Below, piece after piece: positions 1 through 5,489 of a stretch of 9,758 bases of DNA. The position numbers and the translations under genes are program-made. Source of the DNA: Clostridium sp. CAG:632 (lineage in GTDB: Bacteria; Bacillota; Clostridia; Lachnospirales; Lachnospiraceae); the NCBI GenBank assembly GCA_000431515.1, contig HF991345.1, forward strand, positions 130,261 to 140,018, in the 5' to 3' direction. Under the pieces are notes generated by a model that was given only the letters and a program-made list of their open reading frames with translations, was not told where the DNA came from and made no database searches. Each line of letters begins with the position of its first letter. Position 1 is the stretch's first letter.

Positions 1-560
1 TTGTATTCGGTCTTGTGGCATAAAGTAGAACCTTCAACTTCTACTTCGCCGGTGTTGAAGTTTCTCTGGAAGTTTGTGGAATCATCTTCTGCGTTCCATA
101 AGCACCATTCCAGGAAAGAGAAGAGCTTGAATTCCTTAGGAGTAGTTCCTTCGTTCTTCAGAGTTACCTTCTGAACTTCACCCTTGTAGTTGTTTGGTAC
201 GAAGAAAGTAACAGTAGCCTTCAGACCGTTGCTCTTACCGCTGATCACAGTATAACCCATACCGTGACGGCACTCGTAAAACTCCAGATCTTTCTTGACC
301 GGAGACCAGCCCGGAGACCAGATATTGTCATCATCATTAATGTAGAAATAACGTCCACCCATATCAACCGGAACGTTGTTGTAACGGTAACGTGTAATTC
401 TTCTGAGTCTTGCATCCTTGTAGAAGCTGTAACCACCAGCTGTATTGGAAATAAGTGAGAAGAAATCCTGATTTCCTAAGTAGTTGATCCATGGGTATGG
501 AGTCTTAGGATTTGTAATCACGTACTCTTTGTTTTGGTCGTCAAAATAACCGAATTTCAT
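1..560 (-). CDS. cbp: Cellobiose phosphorylase (GH94), N-terminal part, cut by the window edge
   Basis: The enzyme cleaves cellobiose with phosphate to give alpha-glucose 1-phosphate and glucose in the cytoplasm (EC 2.4.1.20), saving ATP. The window holds the first 186 codons; the rest, including the catalytic (alpha/alpha)6 barrel, lies beyond base 1. The protein opens MKFGYFDDQNKEYVI and continues with TPYPWINYLG, LISNTAGGYSFYKDARLRRI and NNVPVDMGGRYFYI, then FSFLEWCLWNAEDD and NFQRNFNTGEVEVEGS. This follows the Clostridium thermocellum cellobiose phosphorylase N-terminus nearly residue for residue, as I remember it, and is the beta-sandwich domain of GH94. The ATG is preceded by GGGAGGT and a spacer that is exactly five AC dinucleotides. 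No signal peptide is present. A dedicated promoter lies upstream, and an epimerase gene precedes it on the same strand. Cellodextrin phosphorylase is less likely because its N-terminus differs. Confidence 0.95.
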   Translation of the reverse strand, partial: MKFGYFDDQNKEYVITNPKTPYPWINYLGNQDFFSLISNTAGGYSFYKDARLRRITRYRYNNVPVDMGGRYFYINDDDNIWSPGWSPVKKDLEFYECRHGMGYTVISGKSNGLKATVTFFVPNNYKGEVQKVTLKNEGTTPKEFKLFSFLEWCLWNAEDDSTNFQRNFNTGEVEVEGSTLCHKTEY

Positions 561-614
561 GTGTGTGTGTACCTCCCTTTATTCTAGCGGACCGCATGGG
601 GTCTCTTATAGTTC

Positions 615-643
615 ATTATATCTTATTCATGGCATAAAAACAA
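615..643 (-). promoter_or_regulatory. Sigma-A promoter of the cellobiose phosphorylase gene
   Basis: Read on the minus strand, TTGTTT (638-643) and a consensus TATAAT (615-620) are separated by exactly 17 bp. The predicted start near 608 gives a leader of about 48 nt containing the 9-bp palindrome GCGGACCGC (587-595) before the GGGAGGT ribosome binding site. No convincing CcpA cre box was seen. The promoter implies that the phosphorylase can be transcribed apart from the upstream epimerase gene. I also see no clear terminator between the two genes, so read-through is possible. Confidence 0.75.
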
Positions 644-689
644 GAAAAACAACAGAAAATAACCGATATTAACGGATGGTTCTCCGCTA

Positions 690-1706
690 TTATTCCGGAA
701 TTACGGCATAAAAATGCTGGGTAACGGTTTTACTCTCTCCGGGAGCCAGCTCTGCATAACCGGTATCCTCCGGAGCAAGCGGGAGATTCGGAGCATCGAT
801 CATCCAGGTCATAGGTTCCGGACAGAAATATCCCTTCTCCCCCCAGTCATTCCAGATGACCCAGAACTTGTAATCCCGGGATACCTCGTAGCGGATCTCT
901 TTACCGCTGGCAATATCGGTAGCAACGATTCCGTAAAACGGCTTGCCGTCCATATCACCCATTTCTGCATAATAAACATCATTGTTGATGACCTGCTTTA
1001 CAGGAACCATGGAGCCGGTCAGATACTGGCGGTCATGGTTGTCCAGCGGCATGAAGATGCCGGTTGGCAGGCAACGGTCATTCAGCTGCCATTTCTCGCC
1101 GATCGGCACATACAGACGCATGTCCTCGCCCTTTCCGTCAGAAGTGAAAGGACCCATCATTGTAGTATGTGTGCAGACGCCATACGGCATCTGGACATTG
1201 GAAAGATTGGTCATTGTAAAGGCATAGGAAAGACCGTTCTGAGAGAGCGTAAAGGTAAATTCTGCCCTAAATGAAATAGGAAGATATCTGAAATAATCAT
1301 CCTTATCGTCATATACATATTCCGTAACGGCAACTGCTGTGTCATCGGTGGTGGTTAAGGATACTACGGTATGCTGACGCTTATGCAGGAAACCGTGAAT
1401 AAAGTTGCCGAGATTTGATTCATTAACATTCAGATGGTAGAGTGCATCCGAGGTCTTTAAACGGCCGCCATCCAGACGGTTTGGAAGATAAAGTGTCGGC
1501 AGGCCGTAAACCTCCGGTGACTGCTTGATCTCTTCAATTGTGGTTTCTTCATGATAACGGAAAAATTCGATGTCATGTGCTTCATTACGGAGCCGGATGA
1601 CATTGCTGCCGATGCCCGGAGCGATCATGGCCAGATAGTCACCTGCCCGCAGCTCGATGCAGGGTTCGCCTTTGTAAGTAATGGTTTGTGCTTGAATAGA
1701 ACTCAT
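690..1706 (-). CDS. Aldose 1-epimerase family protein (GalM-like mutarotase)
   Basis: A 338-residue cytoplasmic protein of the galactose-mutarotase-like beta-sandwich family, which interconverts alpha and beta anomers of free sugars. Visible family features in order are APGIGSNVIRL near residue 30 (the usual start of the fold), PNRLDGGRL near 75-83, NFIHGFLHKR near 101-110 (the N..HG..R substrate region), PYGVCTHTTMM near 176-186 carrying the candidate catalytic His, and CPEPMTWMIDAPN near 295-307 carrying the candidate catalytic Glu. Length matches typical GalM proteins (about 300-350). The ATG is chosen because GGGGAGG sits just upstream. The cellobiose phosphorylase gene follows 129 bp downstream on the same strand, so a role in mutarotating glucose or cello-sugars is a reasonable inference, but the true substrate cannot be read from sequence. 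Confidence 0.88.
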   Translation of the reverse strand: MSSIQAQTITYKGEPCIELRAGDYLAMIAPGIGSNVIRLRNEAHDIEFFRYHEETTIEEIKQSPEVYGLPTLYLPNRLDGGRLKTSDALYHLNVNESNLGNFIHGFLHKRQHTVVSLTTTDDTAVAVTEYVYDDKDDYFRYLPISFRAEFTFTLSQNGLSYAFTMTNLSNVQMPYGVCTHTTMMGPFTSDGKGEDMRLYVPIGEKWQLNDRCLPTGIFMPLDNHDRQYLTGSMVPVKQVINNDVYYAEMGDMDGKPFYGIVATDIASGKEIRYEVSRDYKFWVIWNDWGEKGYFCPEPMTWMIDAPNLPLAPEDTGYAELAPGESKTVTQHFYAVIPE

Positions 1707-1752
1707 TATGAAAACCTCCCCTTATTTATACAAAATACATATTATCATTTTA

Positions 1753-1762
1753 CCATATATGG
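1753..1762. promoter_or_regulatory. Palindrome CCATATATGG upstream of the epimerase gene, possible operator
   Basis: A perfect 10-bp palindrome lies about 47 bp upstream of the epimerase start codon, in the 233-bp region between that gene and the divergent SGNH-hydrolase operon. I could not find a confident -35/-10 pair for the epimerase gene around it, only AT-rich TAAAAT and GATAAT candidates. An operator role is a guess from position and symmetry alone. Confidence 0.25.
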
Positions 1763-1842
1763 CAGAGAAAATCGACTATAAAATTTGTTACAGATGTACA
1801 TAAAAAGAGGCGGTTAATACAGAAAAATGTAAGATTTGGGGA

Positions 1843-1871
1843 TAGTTATTTTTATAAAACCGTGCTATAAT
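1843..1871 (+). promoter_or_regulatory. Extended -10 promoter of the SGNH hydrolase/lipoprotein operon
   Basis: TATAAT at 1866-1871 is preceded by TG and one base (1863-1865), an extended -10 element, which compensates for a poor -35 (TAGTTA, 1843-1848, 17-bp spacing). The predicted start near 1878 falls at a small hairpin, ACCGC (1876-1880) with GCGGT (1889-1893). The sequence AGGCGGTT occurs at 1808-1815 and again at 1887-1894, flanking the promoter as a direct repeat. Its meaning is unknown. Confidence 0.65.
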
Positions 1872-1939
1872 AAACACCGCATTAAAAGGCGGTTGAAAGG
1901 AAATAATAAGGAAGAAACAGTTCAGGGAGGAATGCAGTT

Positions 1940-2788
1940 ATGCCTCTAAATTATAAAAGCAGTTATAAGGAACGTGCTAGAAAACGGAATCTGTTCATTA
2001 TCATAGGAATTGTTGCGGTATGCCTGATCGCTGCGGCGGTGATAATATTCACGAAAAAGCCGGCAGGAGGGCTTGCCGAAGATGATCATTCCGGAGAGTA
2101 TGGCAAGGTCATAGAACGGCAGAAGCTTTATTTATACACAGTAGGCACACCAAGGGTAAGTCCGAGTGATGTGAATCGGGAATATACAAAGGTAGATAAG
2201 CAGGTAGAGGATTCTTATTTTGATGATGCACTGTTTATCGGGGATTCGCGGACAGAAGGATTTATGTTGTATACCAGTCTCAGCAACATTAAGGCGTATT
2301 GTTCCAAGGGATTAAGTATCTCAAGAATCTATGAGGATAAGATCGTTACACTGGAGGACGGACGGACAGTGACCGTTATGGACGCACTCCAGGAGGAGAA
2401 ATATAAGAAAATATATATTATGTTTGGCGTAAATGAGCTTGGATGGCCTTATGACGATCTGTTTATCGAGCAGTATACGAAGCTGCTTCATGATGTAAAG
2501 CAGCTGGAGCCGGATGCGATTATCTATGTAGAGAACATTATTCCGGTATCGGCAGCGCGTTCAGCGACAGATCCGATTTACAATAATGATAATGTAAGGC
2601 ATTTTAATGAAATGGTGGAGCAGGTATGTAAGGATCAGAACGTTGTATATCTGGATGTGGCTTCTGCATTGGCAGGCCCGGACGGAGCACTTCCGGCAAA
2701 TGCCAGTACAGATGGTGTACATTGTAATAAAGAATATTGTGAGGTCTGGCTGAATTATCTGAAGAATAACACATATGAGATAAATTAG
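1940..2788 (+). CDS. Membrane-anchored SGNH/GDSL-family hydrolase
   Basis: A 282-residue protein with a short basic cytoplasmic N-terminus (ERARKRN), one membrane segment at about residues 18-37, and an extracellular SGNH domain. Block I is LFIGDSRTEG with the nucleophile Ser103; block III is IMFGVNELGW with Asn165; block V is TDGVHCN with Asp258 and His261. The usual Gly block is not obvious, though Gly124 (SKGLS) is a candidate. The family removes or transfers acyl groups on glycans or lipids; here the target would lie outside the membrane, and cell-wall or surface polysaccharide O-acetyl groups are the likely guess. The start follows GGGAGG by about nine bases. The lipoprotein gene begins 12 bp after the stop, so the two are cotranscribed and probably act together. 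Confidence 0.85.
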   Translation: MPLNYKSSYKERARKRNLFIIIGIVAVCLIAAAVIIFTKKPAGGLAEDDHSGEYGKVIERQKLYLYTVGTPRVSPSDVNREYTKVDKQVEDSYFDDALFIGDSRTEGFMLYTSLSNIKAYCSKGLSISRIYEDKIVTLEDGRTVTVMDALQEEKYKKIYIMFGVNELGWPYDDLFIEQYTKLLHDVKQLEPDAIIYVENIIPVSAARSATDPIYNNDNVRHFNEMVEQVCKDQNVVYLDVASALAGPDGALPANASTDGVHCNKEYCEVWLNYLKNNTYEIN

Positions 2789-2800
2789 GAGGTTGTTAAT

Positions 2801-3295
2801 ATGAAAATGATGTGGAAAAAAATGAAAAAAACAGTTGCAGCCGGTCTGGCGGCCGCGATGGTGCTGGGACTTGCAGGCTGTGGAAACAGCAATTCGGATA
2901 TTGATATTGACCCGGTGGCACTGGCCGATGATATGAAGGCATCTGTAACCTTTCAGGATCAGCTTTCGGAAGTGGAGCTGGATAAGGTGCTGTCTCTTTA
3001 TGGGATTGATTCCGGAATCGTGGATTCCGGCAAGGCATATTTAAGCACAAATGCAACCGCAGAAGAAATCGCGGTAATAAAGGCTAAGACAGCAGAAGAT
3101 GTGGATACGGTCAAGACAGCGGTACAGAACAGGGTGGCATCGCAGCTTCAGTCATTTGAAAGCTATAATGCGAATGAGGTTCCGAAGCTTGAAAATCCGG
3201 TGATCGAGACTGCAGGTACCTGCGTGATCCTATGTGTCTGTGATGATAAAGGTGAGGCAGAGGCCGTGATTGACAGTTATACAGCCGCCAAATAA
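2801..3295 (+). CDS. Small lipoprotein, resembling DUF4358
   Basis: A 164-residue secreted lipoprotein. A lysine-rich n-region (KKMKKT) and a hydrophobic stretch end in the lipobox LAGC, with the lipidated Cys at residue 27; a GNSNSD linker follows. The remaining ~130 residues are an alpha/beta region containing FQDQLSEVELDKVLSLYGID and later AVIKAKTAEDVDTVKTAVQNR, a pattern I associate with DUF4358, whose function is unknown. The ribosome binding site AGGAGGT overlaps the stop codon of the SGNH hydrolase gene, so translation is probably coupled. DUF4358 genes, as I recall, often sit near MBOAT acyltransferase genes in Clostridia, which would fit an envelope acylation role beside an SGNH enzyme; no MBOAT gene is in this window. 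The lipoprotein call is firm, the family call moderate. Confidence 0.8.
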   Translation: MKMMWKKMKKTVAAGLAAAMVLGLAGCGNSNSDIDIDPVALADDMKASVTFQDQLSEVELDKVLSLYGIDSGIVDSGKAYLSTNATAEEIAVIKAKTAEDVDTVKTAVQNRVASQLQSFESYNANEVPKLENPVIETAGTCVILCVCDDKGEAEAVIDSYTAAK

Positions 3296-3326
3296 ACAGA
3301 AAACAGAATCACTATTAAAAAGAAAT

Positions 3327-3383
3327 CCCTCTGTATGCAGAGCTGACTATCCGGGATCGGGTGACGGCTTTCCGTACAGAGGG
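3327..3383. terminator. Long hairpin between convergent genes, probable bidirectional terminator
   Basis: CCCTCTGTATG (3327-3337) pairs with CGTACAGAGGG (3373-3383) over 11 bp with one G-U wobble. The 35-nt interior can form further pairs (AGCTG with CGGCT). An AAAAAGAAAT tract lies on the left and TATTATTATG on the right, so on the minus strand the stem is followed by ATTTCTTTTT, a fair U-tract for the HD-hydrolase gene. On the plus strand the tract is weaker. It begins 31 bp past the stop of the lipoprotein gene. Confidence 0.6.
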
Positions 3384-3408
3384 TATTATTATGCACATAA
3401 ATATAATA

Positions 3409-3846
3409 TTATGATGAATTGCGGGAATTCTGGATCTGTGATAAATAATCATAGGAACGCTGATATTTGGCCATGCGGCGCTCATCTTCCACAGTCAGGA
3501 TACTTAGGCGGGAACGGTTCATATTATCGTGGAGATCATATAACTTCACCTGAGTCGCCAGACCATCGGCAGATAGCTGCTCAATATAGCGCTGGTACGG
3601 AACCTTACGGTCATGTGTTAATAGGCGTAATGCATTTAATACGGATGGAGAAAATCCCTCAGCCTCCAGCATTTCGATGGAGATCGGTGTGTCTTCGATC
3701 ACGTCATGAAGGATTCCGCATATCATCTCCTCCTGCGTTTTCCCGGCAAGCATAACGCGCATAGGATGCAGAATATATGGTTGTCCGGCCTTATCTAACT
3801 GCCCGCGGTGGGCTTCAACTGCAATTGCGATGGCTTTTTCCAGCAT
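3409..3846 (-). CDS. Small HD-domain hydrolase, MESH1/SpoT-like (putative small alarmone hydrolase)
   Basis: A 145-residue stand-alone HD domain. The order AHRGQLDKAGQPYILHP (His13, His27), ILHDVIEDT (His47-Asp48, Glu51-Asp52), ALRLLTHDR and VKLYDLHDNMNRSRL (Asp104, Asn108) is that of the (p)ppGpp hydrolase domain of Rel/SpoT and of MESH1. The metal-binding HD and ED pairs and the D...N pair with four-residue spacing are all present, so an active Mn-dependent phosphohydrolase is expected. There is no synthetase, TGS or ACT domain, and the protein is shorter than MESH1 (about 180). In the usual Rel motif the region reads VKLADRLHN; here Tyr replaces Ala and an extra Asp precedes Asn. Likely substrates are (p)ppGpp or NADPH, not proven. 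The start follows AGGAG by seven bases; a good promoter lies upstream. Confidence 0.83.
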   Translation of the reverse strand: MLEKAIAIAVEAHRGQLDKAGQPYILHPMRVMLAGKTQEEMICGILHDVIEDTPISIEMLEAEGFSPSVLNALRLLTHDRKVPYQRYIEQLSADGLATQVKLYDLHDNMNRSRLSILTVEDERRMAKYQRSYDYLSQIQNSRNSS

Positions 3847-3880
3847 AAAATTCTCCTTGGTAATGAAAGAGTTCGTTCGT

Positions 3881-3896
3881 ACCTGTATAAGCAGGT
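3881..3896 (-). repeat. Inverted repeat in the leader of the HD hydrolase gene
   Basis: ACCTG (3881-3885) and CAGGT (3892-3896) form a perfect 5-bp dyad around TATAAG. It falls within the first 30 nt of the predicted ~60-nt leader of the HD hydrolase mRNA. It could be a small RNA hairpin or a protein site; there is no direct evidence for either. Confidence 0.35.
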
Positions 3897-3915
3897 GGAT
3901 GAATAGTATACATTT

Positions 3916-3944
3916 ATTATAACGTACTTGGTACGGGAATACAA
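3916..3944 (-). promoter_or_regulatory. Sigma-A promoter of the HD hydrolase gene with a dyad in its spacer
   Basis: On the minus strand TTGTAT (3939-3944) and consensus TATAAT (3916-3921) are 17 bp apart. The spacer holds a perfect inverted repeat, CGTAC (3923-3927), TTG, GTACG (3931-3935). A repressor bound there would block RNA polymerase, so the gene is plausibly regulated, but no known regulator can be named from this motif. Confidence 0.72.
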
Positions 3945-4303
3945 TTAAGAAAAATGTCAGAATTTCTAAAAGTTTTCATTGGGAAAAAGGGATAAAGTAT
4001 GAAGCAGAGACATTAGTAGAGATGTTTGGACGGAGGAACATTTTGAAAACGGCTGCATAGAATAATTTATAGATAATGACAATTCAGCAGTCGTATAAAA
4101 CAAAGCTATAGATTTTTCAAACAGATGTATTTTGATAAAATACCGGTATGCCGACTGCTTTGCAGATAGGGCTTCTGCCGATGGAGTCCCGGAAGCCGGG
4201 ATTCCGGGGCAGGGAGCCGGCAGGATTGTAATACATAGGCACGCATTATGATTCGTTTGCGGAGCAGCCGGTAGCGGAGAAATAGGAGTGGAGTGACTTA
4301 TCA
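3945..4303. other. About 360 bp without a recognisable gene
   Basis: I see no convincing coding region here. The left half is AT-rich. The right half (about 4150-4225) is distinctly GC-richer and contains short dyads: CCCGG/CCGGG (4188-4200), GGCTTC/GAAGCC around 4170-4196, and the 10-bp palindrome ATACCGGTAT (4140-4149). A 27-codon frame from ATG 4148 to TAA lacks a ribosome binding site and is preceded by in-frame stops. The promoter of the downstream amidase gene must lie here, but no -35/-10 pair stands out; TTGTAA with TATGAT near 4226-4252 has a spacer that is too short (15 bp). It may be a decayed gene or a structured leader. Confidence 0.5.
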
Positions 4304-5020
4304 ATGAGAGACAAAGGAGAGCAGAGTGGACAACGGAAGATGAAACGGATGCAGAAGTTATGTGCCCGGATGCCGATAGCAGGTGGCATCCTGGCATTGA
4401 TCATCGGGATTGTGTTTTTGGCCCGGTCGACCGGTGGTGCGGAAAGGGAGGATGGAAGCTTCATTGAACGGATAAAACCGGAATTCCGTGCAGAGCCGAT
4501 CGTATCTGCGGCAGAACAGTTTCCGGATCTTGATATTCAGGAAGAATTTCTGACGGTAAATCCATATTCGCGACCGGGGACGGAGCTGAAGAATGTAAAG
4601 AAGATTGTAATCCATTATACGGCGAATCCGGGGACATCCGCACAGGCAAACCGGGATTATTTTGAAGGACTGGCAACAACCCGGATTACATCTGCCAGCA
4701 GTCATTTTATTATTGGTCTGGATGGGGAAATCATACAATGCGTGCCTCTCAATGAGGTGGCATATGCATCGAATGAAGCAAACTCCTACAGTCTGTCTAT
4801 TGAATGCTGCCATCCGGATGACAGCGGAGAATTTGCAACTGTTACATATAATCAGTGTGTGGAATTGACGGCGGAGCTCTGTAAGTACTATCGCCTGGAT
4901 CCGGAGACAGATGTCATCCGGCATTATGATGTGACAGGTAAGGAATGTCCGTTATATTATGTGGAAAATCCACAGGAATGGGAAATGTTTCTGGGATTCG
5001 TTAAGGATCGGATATCATAG
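4304..5020 (+). CDS. Membrane-anchored N-acetylmuramoyl-L-alanine amidase (Amidase_2 family)
   Basis: A 238-residue zinc amidase that cuts the bond between N-acetylmuramic acid and L-alanine in peptidoglycan. A basic N-terminus is followed by a membrane segment at about residues 23-40, then a ~50-residue linker and the catalytic domain (about 95-238). Zinc ligands line up with T7 lysozyme: His104 in VIHYTAN, His207 in RHYDV and Cys215 in GKECPLYY, with Lys213 at the catalytic lysine position two residues before the Cys. ASSHFIIGLDGEI and SIECCHP are further family signatures. The start has only a modest site (GGAGTGGAG about ten bases upstream); a later ATG at 4340 has none better. It is an envelope enzyme, probably for wall turnover or recycling. 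Its stop abuts that of the convergent Ig-like gene. Confidence 0.92.
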   Translation: MRDKGEQSGQRKMKRMQKLCARMPIAGGILALIIGIVFLARSTGGAEREDGSFIERIKPEFRAEPIVSAAEQFPDLDIQEEFLTVNPYSRPGTELKNVKKIVIHYTANPGTSAQANRDYFEGLATTRITSASSHFIIGLDGEIIQCVPLNEVAYASNEANSYSLSIECCHPDDSGEFATVTYNQCVELTAELCKYYRLDPETDVIRHYDVTGKECPLYYVENPQEWEMFLGFVKDRIS

Positions 5021-5356
5021 CTTGAACTTGATCTGAATCGGTTTTTTTAACTGCTGGCCACCTCTGGAACGGACCTTGGTGGAGATGTTCAGATAGTAGA
5101 AAACACCTTCTGCATAAGCCTGTGTCGGTTCTATTTCAATCATATTCGTATCCGGATTATATTGGATGTTGGCATTCACAGGTGCTCCCATCTCATTGGT
5201 CAGATACATCGTGGAAGCATTCACGGTGGAAGGATTTAACGGTGTGTTGAATTTGATCCTCCAGACGAAGCTTCCGGTACGGAATGCCAGATTCTGATGT
5301 ACTTTTTTCTGTAAATCTTCGGGAACATCTTCGATGTCCAGATATTGTGCTGCCAT
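5015..5356 (-). CDS. Small Ig-like (Big_5-type) domain protein without signal peptide
   Basis: I chose the ATG at 5356 because AAAGGAGG stands seven bases before it; the frame extends further upstream, but through sequence with no site. The product is 113 residues. After ~25 acidic/amphipathic residues comes one beta-rich domain: VWRIKFNTPLNPSTVNASTM, then YLTNEMGAPVNANIQYNPDT, IEIEPTQAYAEGVFYYLNIS and a final RSRGGQQLKKPIQIKF. The order F-x-x-P-[LV]-[DN]-P-x-T-V, P-x-x-x-[YL]-x-x-G-x-x-Y and a closing turn is that of bacterial Ig-like Big_5 domains, normally repeats within large surface proteins. Here it is alone, with no signal, anchor or membrane segment, so it would stay in the cytoplasm. 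Function unknown. It converges on the amidase gene and diverges from the flavin reductase operon. Confidence 0.8.
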   Translation of the reverse strand: MAAQYLDIEDVPEDLQKKVHQNLAFRTGSFVWRIKFNTPLNPSTVNASTMYLTNEMGAPVNANIQYNPDTNMIEIEPTQAYAEGVFYYLNISTKVRSRGGQQLKKPIQIKFKL

Positions 5357-5384
5357 CGTATGGCCTCCTTTCCAATCTGGTTCT

Positions 5385-5414
5385 ATCATACCATTTTTCA
5401 TGAGATTTTGACAA
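5385..5414 (-). promoter_or_regulatory. Sigma-A promoter of the Ig-like gene
   Basis: On the minus strand TTGTCA (5409-5414) and TATGAT (5385-5390) are 18 bp apart, which supports the start codon at 5356. Its -35 box lies six bases from the -35 box of the divergent flavin reductase promoter, so the two may compete for polymerase or share a regulator. Confidence 0.7.
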
Positions 5415-5420
5415 TAGGAC

Positions 5421-5449
5421 TTGCCAAAATCGTGGGGACAAAGTATTCT
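5421..5449 (+). promoter_or_regulatory. Sigma-A promoter of the flavin reductase operon
   Basis: TTGCCA (5421-5426) and TATTCT (5444-5449) are 17 bp apart, about 40 bp upstream of the start codon at 5490. A perfect TTGACA at 5408-5413 has no -10 box at 17 bp on this strand; it overlaps the -35 of the opposite promoter. Confidence 0.6.
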
Positions 5450-5489
5450 TGAGTGTGGAATACAGAAAATGAGAAAGAAGGATATTATA

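Noticed and set aside
714..1274. A 186-codon plus-strand frame opposite the epimerase gene
   Set aside because: It lies wholly within the epimerase gene, has no ribosome binding site and no recognisable domain, while the minus-strand frame has both.
3270..3755. A plus-strand frame of 161 codons spanning the hairpin and the HD hydrolase gene
   Set aside because: It is antisense to a clearly conserved HD-domain gene, starts inside the lipoprotein gene and has no ribosome binding site.
4086..4159. An 8-bp inverted repeat (AGCAGTCG/CGACTGCT) considered as the ends of a miniature mobile element
   Set aside because: A match of this length at this spacing is expected by chance in a few hundred bases, and no target duplication is seen.
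4148..4231. A 27-codon plus-strand frame in the GC-rich stretch
   Set aside because: No ribosome binding site, and nothing recognisable in the product.
3966..4397. A 143-codon minus-strand frame running from the non-coding stretch into the amidase gene
   Set aside because: No ribosome binding site, low-complexity Ser/Leu/Pro-rich product, and it overlaps the well-supported amidase start region.
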